The position numbers and the translations under genes were made by a program. This document shows positions 62,211-64,000 of a stretch of DNA of 64,000 nt, in pieces (position 1 is the stretch's first letter; the number at the start of each line of letters is the position of its first letter). This DNA comes from Enterococcus faecalis. Its GTDB lineage: Bacteria; Bacillota; Bacilli; Lactobacillales; Enterococcaceae. The DNA lies in assembly GCF_029024925.1 (NCBI RefSeq), contig NZ_CP118962.1, positions 1,086,001 through 1,150,000 on the forward strand. Direction: 5' to 3'. Under the pieces are notes generated by a model, which was given only the letters and a program-made list of their open reading frames with translations, had not been told where the DNA came from and did not search any database.

Positions 62211-63254
62211 ATGATTACAGAAAGACAACAAAATATCTTGAGACTTATCATCCAAAATTACACGAACACGGGCTTACCTGTCGGTTCTAAGAAATTGATG
62301 GAGGATGGCATTGCCTCTAGTTCTGCCACAATTCGTAATGATATGAAAGCATTAGAGGAATACGGCTTATTAGCTAAGACCCATTCTTCTTCAGGGCGAA
62401 TCCCCTCAATGGCTGGTTATCGTTACTACGTGGATCATCTTTTACAACCAACACAAGTAGAAGAGAACGAACTTAGAAGAATCCGTCAATCTTTTGGAAA
62501 AGAATTTCATGAGATTAATGATATTATTCGACAATCAGCTGAAATTCTATCAGAATTGACAAGTTATACTGCTTTTTCATTAGGACCTGAAGTGAAAGAA
62601 CGGAAATTAACCGGCTTTCGAATGGTTCCTTTGAATGATCGGCAAGTCCTTGCTATTATAGTGACAGATAAAGGCAATGTTGAAAACCAAGTATTTGCCA
62701 TTCCTGCCGCTGTTTCTAGCCAAGATCTTGAAAAAATGACACAAATCATCAATGATAAGTTGGTTGGACAACCTTTGTTGACCGTTTATCATCGTTTGCG
62801 GACGGAGATTCCGATGATTTTACATCGCTATTTCCAAACGCCAGAAGGAATGATGAACTTATTCGATGAGATGTTAGGACATGCCTTTGAAGAAAAAGTC
62901 TTTGTCGGTGGTCGCATGAATTTGTTAGATTTTGGCATCAAACAAGATATTGAACAATTGAAATCTGTCTATTCCTTTATGCAAAATTCTGATGAGCTGA
63001 CGCATTTATTAAATGGTTCTGCAACAACAGAAAATCCAATTGTTTTTCGTATCGGCTCAGAAATTGGCAACAATCTCTTAGAAGATATGAGCATGATCAC
63101 TGCTACGTATGAAGTATCAGGACATGGCAAAGGAACAATTGCCCTGCTAGGACCAACCAGTATGCCGTATTCAAAAATATTCGGTTTGGTAGACACGTTT
63201 CGACATGAGCTAGCTTCACAACTAGGTGACTATTACCGTTTTTTAGGTAATTAA
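62211..63254 (+). CDS. hrcA: Heat-inducible repressor HrcA
   Basis: A 347-residue repressor that binds CIRCE and is kept active by GroEL. The N-terminal winged helix (ITERQQNILRLIIQNYTNTG...SSATIRNDMKALEEYGLL) and the GAF-like domain are complete. AAGGGTGG fits ATG 62211; a GTG at 62199 is rejected because it overlaps that site. First gene of the dnaK operon. Confidence 0.95.
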   Translation: MITERQQNILRLIIQNYTNTGLPVGSKKLMEDGIASSSATIRNDMKALEEYGLLAKTHSSSGRIPSMAGYRYYVDHLLQPTQVEENELRRIRQSFGKEFHEINDIIRQSAEILSELTSYTAFSLGPEVKERKLTGFRMVPLNDRQVLAIIVTDKGNVENQVFAIPAAVSSQDLEKMTQIINDKLVGQPLLTVYHRLRTEIPMILHRYFQTPEGMMNLFDEMLGHAFEEKVFVGGRMNLLDFGIKQDIEQLKSVYSFMQNSDELTHLLNGSATTENPIVFRIGSEIGNNLLEDMSMITATYEVSGHGKGTIALLGPTSMPYSKIFGLVDTFRHELASQLGDYYRFLGN

Positions 63255-63308
63255 GCAAACCTTGTTAGGATAAGAAGTAGATGCATAAAGAGAAAGGAAG
63301 TTGCTGAA

Positions 63309-63848
63309 GTGAGTAAAAAAGAAGAGAAGCAAGAAGAATTACAAGAAGAAATGGAAGCTGTTGATGCTGCTGGCGTTTCTGAAGTAGAAGTTGAAGCAAC
63401 AGAGATTGAAAATCTTAAAGCAGAGCTTTCCGAAATGGAAGACAAGTTCTTGCGGGCAAGAGCCGAAATTGCTAATATGAGCAATCGAAATAAAAACGAA
63501 CGAGAATTATTAGTTCGTTACCGCTCACAAGATTTAGGTAAAAAGATTTTACCATCTATTGATAATTTAGAACGAGCAATGGCTATTGAAGTATCAGATG
63601 AACAAGGCGAAAGCTTGAAAAAAGGTATTTCGATGGTGCTAGAAAGTATTACTGTGGCTTTAAAAGAAGAAGGAATTGAAGAAATCCCAGCAATGGGTGA
63701 AACCTTTGATCCAAATTTACATCAAGCCGTTCAAACAGTCCCTGCTTCTGAAGAAACCCCAGCAGATACCATTGTTGAAGTTCTACAAAAAGGGTACAAA
63801 TTACAAGATCGTGTGTTACGACCATCAATGGTCATTGTTGCACAATAA
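63309..63848 (+). CDS. grpE: Nucleotide exchange factor GrpE
   Basis: A 179-residue DnaK cofactor. An acidic N terminus and long coiled coil (about 25-75, LKAELSEMEDKFLRARAEIANM) lead to the C-terminal beta domain (FDPNLHQAVQTVPA...VLQKGYKLQDRVLRPSMVIVAQ). The start is GTG 63309, eight bases after AAAGGAAG. Confidence 0.95.
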   Translation: MSKKEEKQEELQEEMEAVDAAGVSEVEVEATEIENLKAELSEMEDKFLRARAEIANMSNRNKNERELLVRYRSQDLGKKILPSIDNLERAMAIEVSDEQGESLKKGISMVLESITVALKEEGIEEIPAMGETFDPNLHQAVQTVPASEETPADTIVEVLQKGYKLQDRVLRPSMVIVAQ

Positions 63849-63907
63849 CAAACGTTAATTAAAAATATATTATTATAGAAAACTAATACAGATTGGAGAT
63901 ATTCACT

Positions 63908-64000
63908 ATGAGTAAAATTATTGGTATTGACTTAGGAACAACAAACTCAGCTGTCGCAGTGCTAGAAGGCGGCGAAGCGAAAATTATTGCAAACCCAGAA
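63908..64000 (+). CDS. dnaK: Chaperone DnaK, N-terminal fragment
   Basis: The window ends 31 codons into this gene. [20 protein letters not shown] is the phosphate-1 motif of Hsp70 ATPases. TTGGAGA precedes ATG 63908. Third gene of the hrcA-grpE-dnaK operon. Confidence 0.95.
   Translation, partial: MSKIIGIDLGTTNSAVAVLEGGEAKIIANPE

Overview
The window is low-GC Firmicute chromosome and its gene order is that of Enterococcus faecalis. The markers are an EfbA/PavA-type fibronectin-binding RqcH homologue, an LPXTG adhesin just before rimP-nusA-ylxR-ylxQ-infB-rbfA, a tail-only prophage element between rbfA and truB, and the block mgtA, hemW, hrcA-grpE-dnaK. This identification rests on family recognition and remembered gene order, not on a database search. 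No rRNA, tRNA, CRISPR array, integrase, transposase or complete insertion sequence was seen.

Left part (1-15,950): sugar metabolism and housekeeping. A LacI regulator is followed by a divergent GntR regulator and a GH1 phospho-beta-glycosidase plus Gfo/Idh dehydrogenase pair. The promoter of that pair carries a perfect 24-bp palindrome over its -10 box. Next come small membrane and Fe-S genes, efbA, and a TrpX-type ABC transporter preceded by a short leader peptide with two Trp codons and mutually exclusive hairpins, which looks like an attenuator. A two-gene ThrE-type exporter and a HAD phosphatase complete this part.

Middle part (16,000-34,400): an OmpR/HisKA two-component system, a degenerate ABC-ATPase-like protein with a membrane partner, an LtaS-type lipoteichoic acid synthase, an rRNA methyltransferase, RNase HIII, a cation P-type ATPase and an LPXTG adhesin with SpaA and FctA-like domains. 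The rimP-nusA-infB-rbfA translation/transcription operon follows, behind a strong promoter and a leader terminator.

Phage element (34,723-49,350): ImmA-like and CI-like genes face a replication module (DnaD-like, DnaC-like) across a control region with four related 16-bp operator-like sites. An ArpU-type regulator is followed directly by tail genes only: tail completion, tail tube, G/GT chaperones with a canonical GGGAAAG slippery site, tape measure, Dit, Tal, BppU-like receptor-binding protein, holin and amidase. No terminase, portal, protease, capsid or integrase is present. This is the architecture expected of an F-type (siphophage-derived) tailocin, as in Listeria monocins, and is the most interesting system here. 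In this copy the tail-tube gene carries an in-frame TGA at codon 90, so particle assembly may be broken.

Right part (49,450-64,000): truB-ribF-GNAT, a PadR regulator operon with its own operator-like repeat, two overlapping FtsW/RodA paralogues, two LysR regulators, an M-box (Mg2+) riboswitch ahead of mgtA with an overlapping short upstream ORF, hemW, and the hrcA-grpE-dnaK heat-shock operon behind a promoter flanked by two CIRCE elements. The window ends 31 codons into dnaK.
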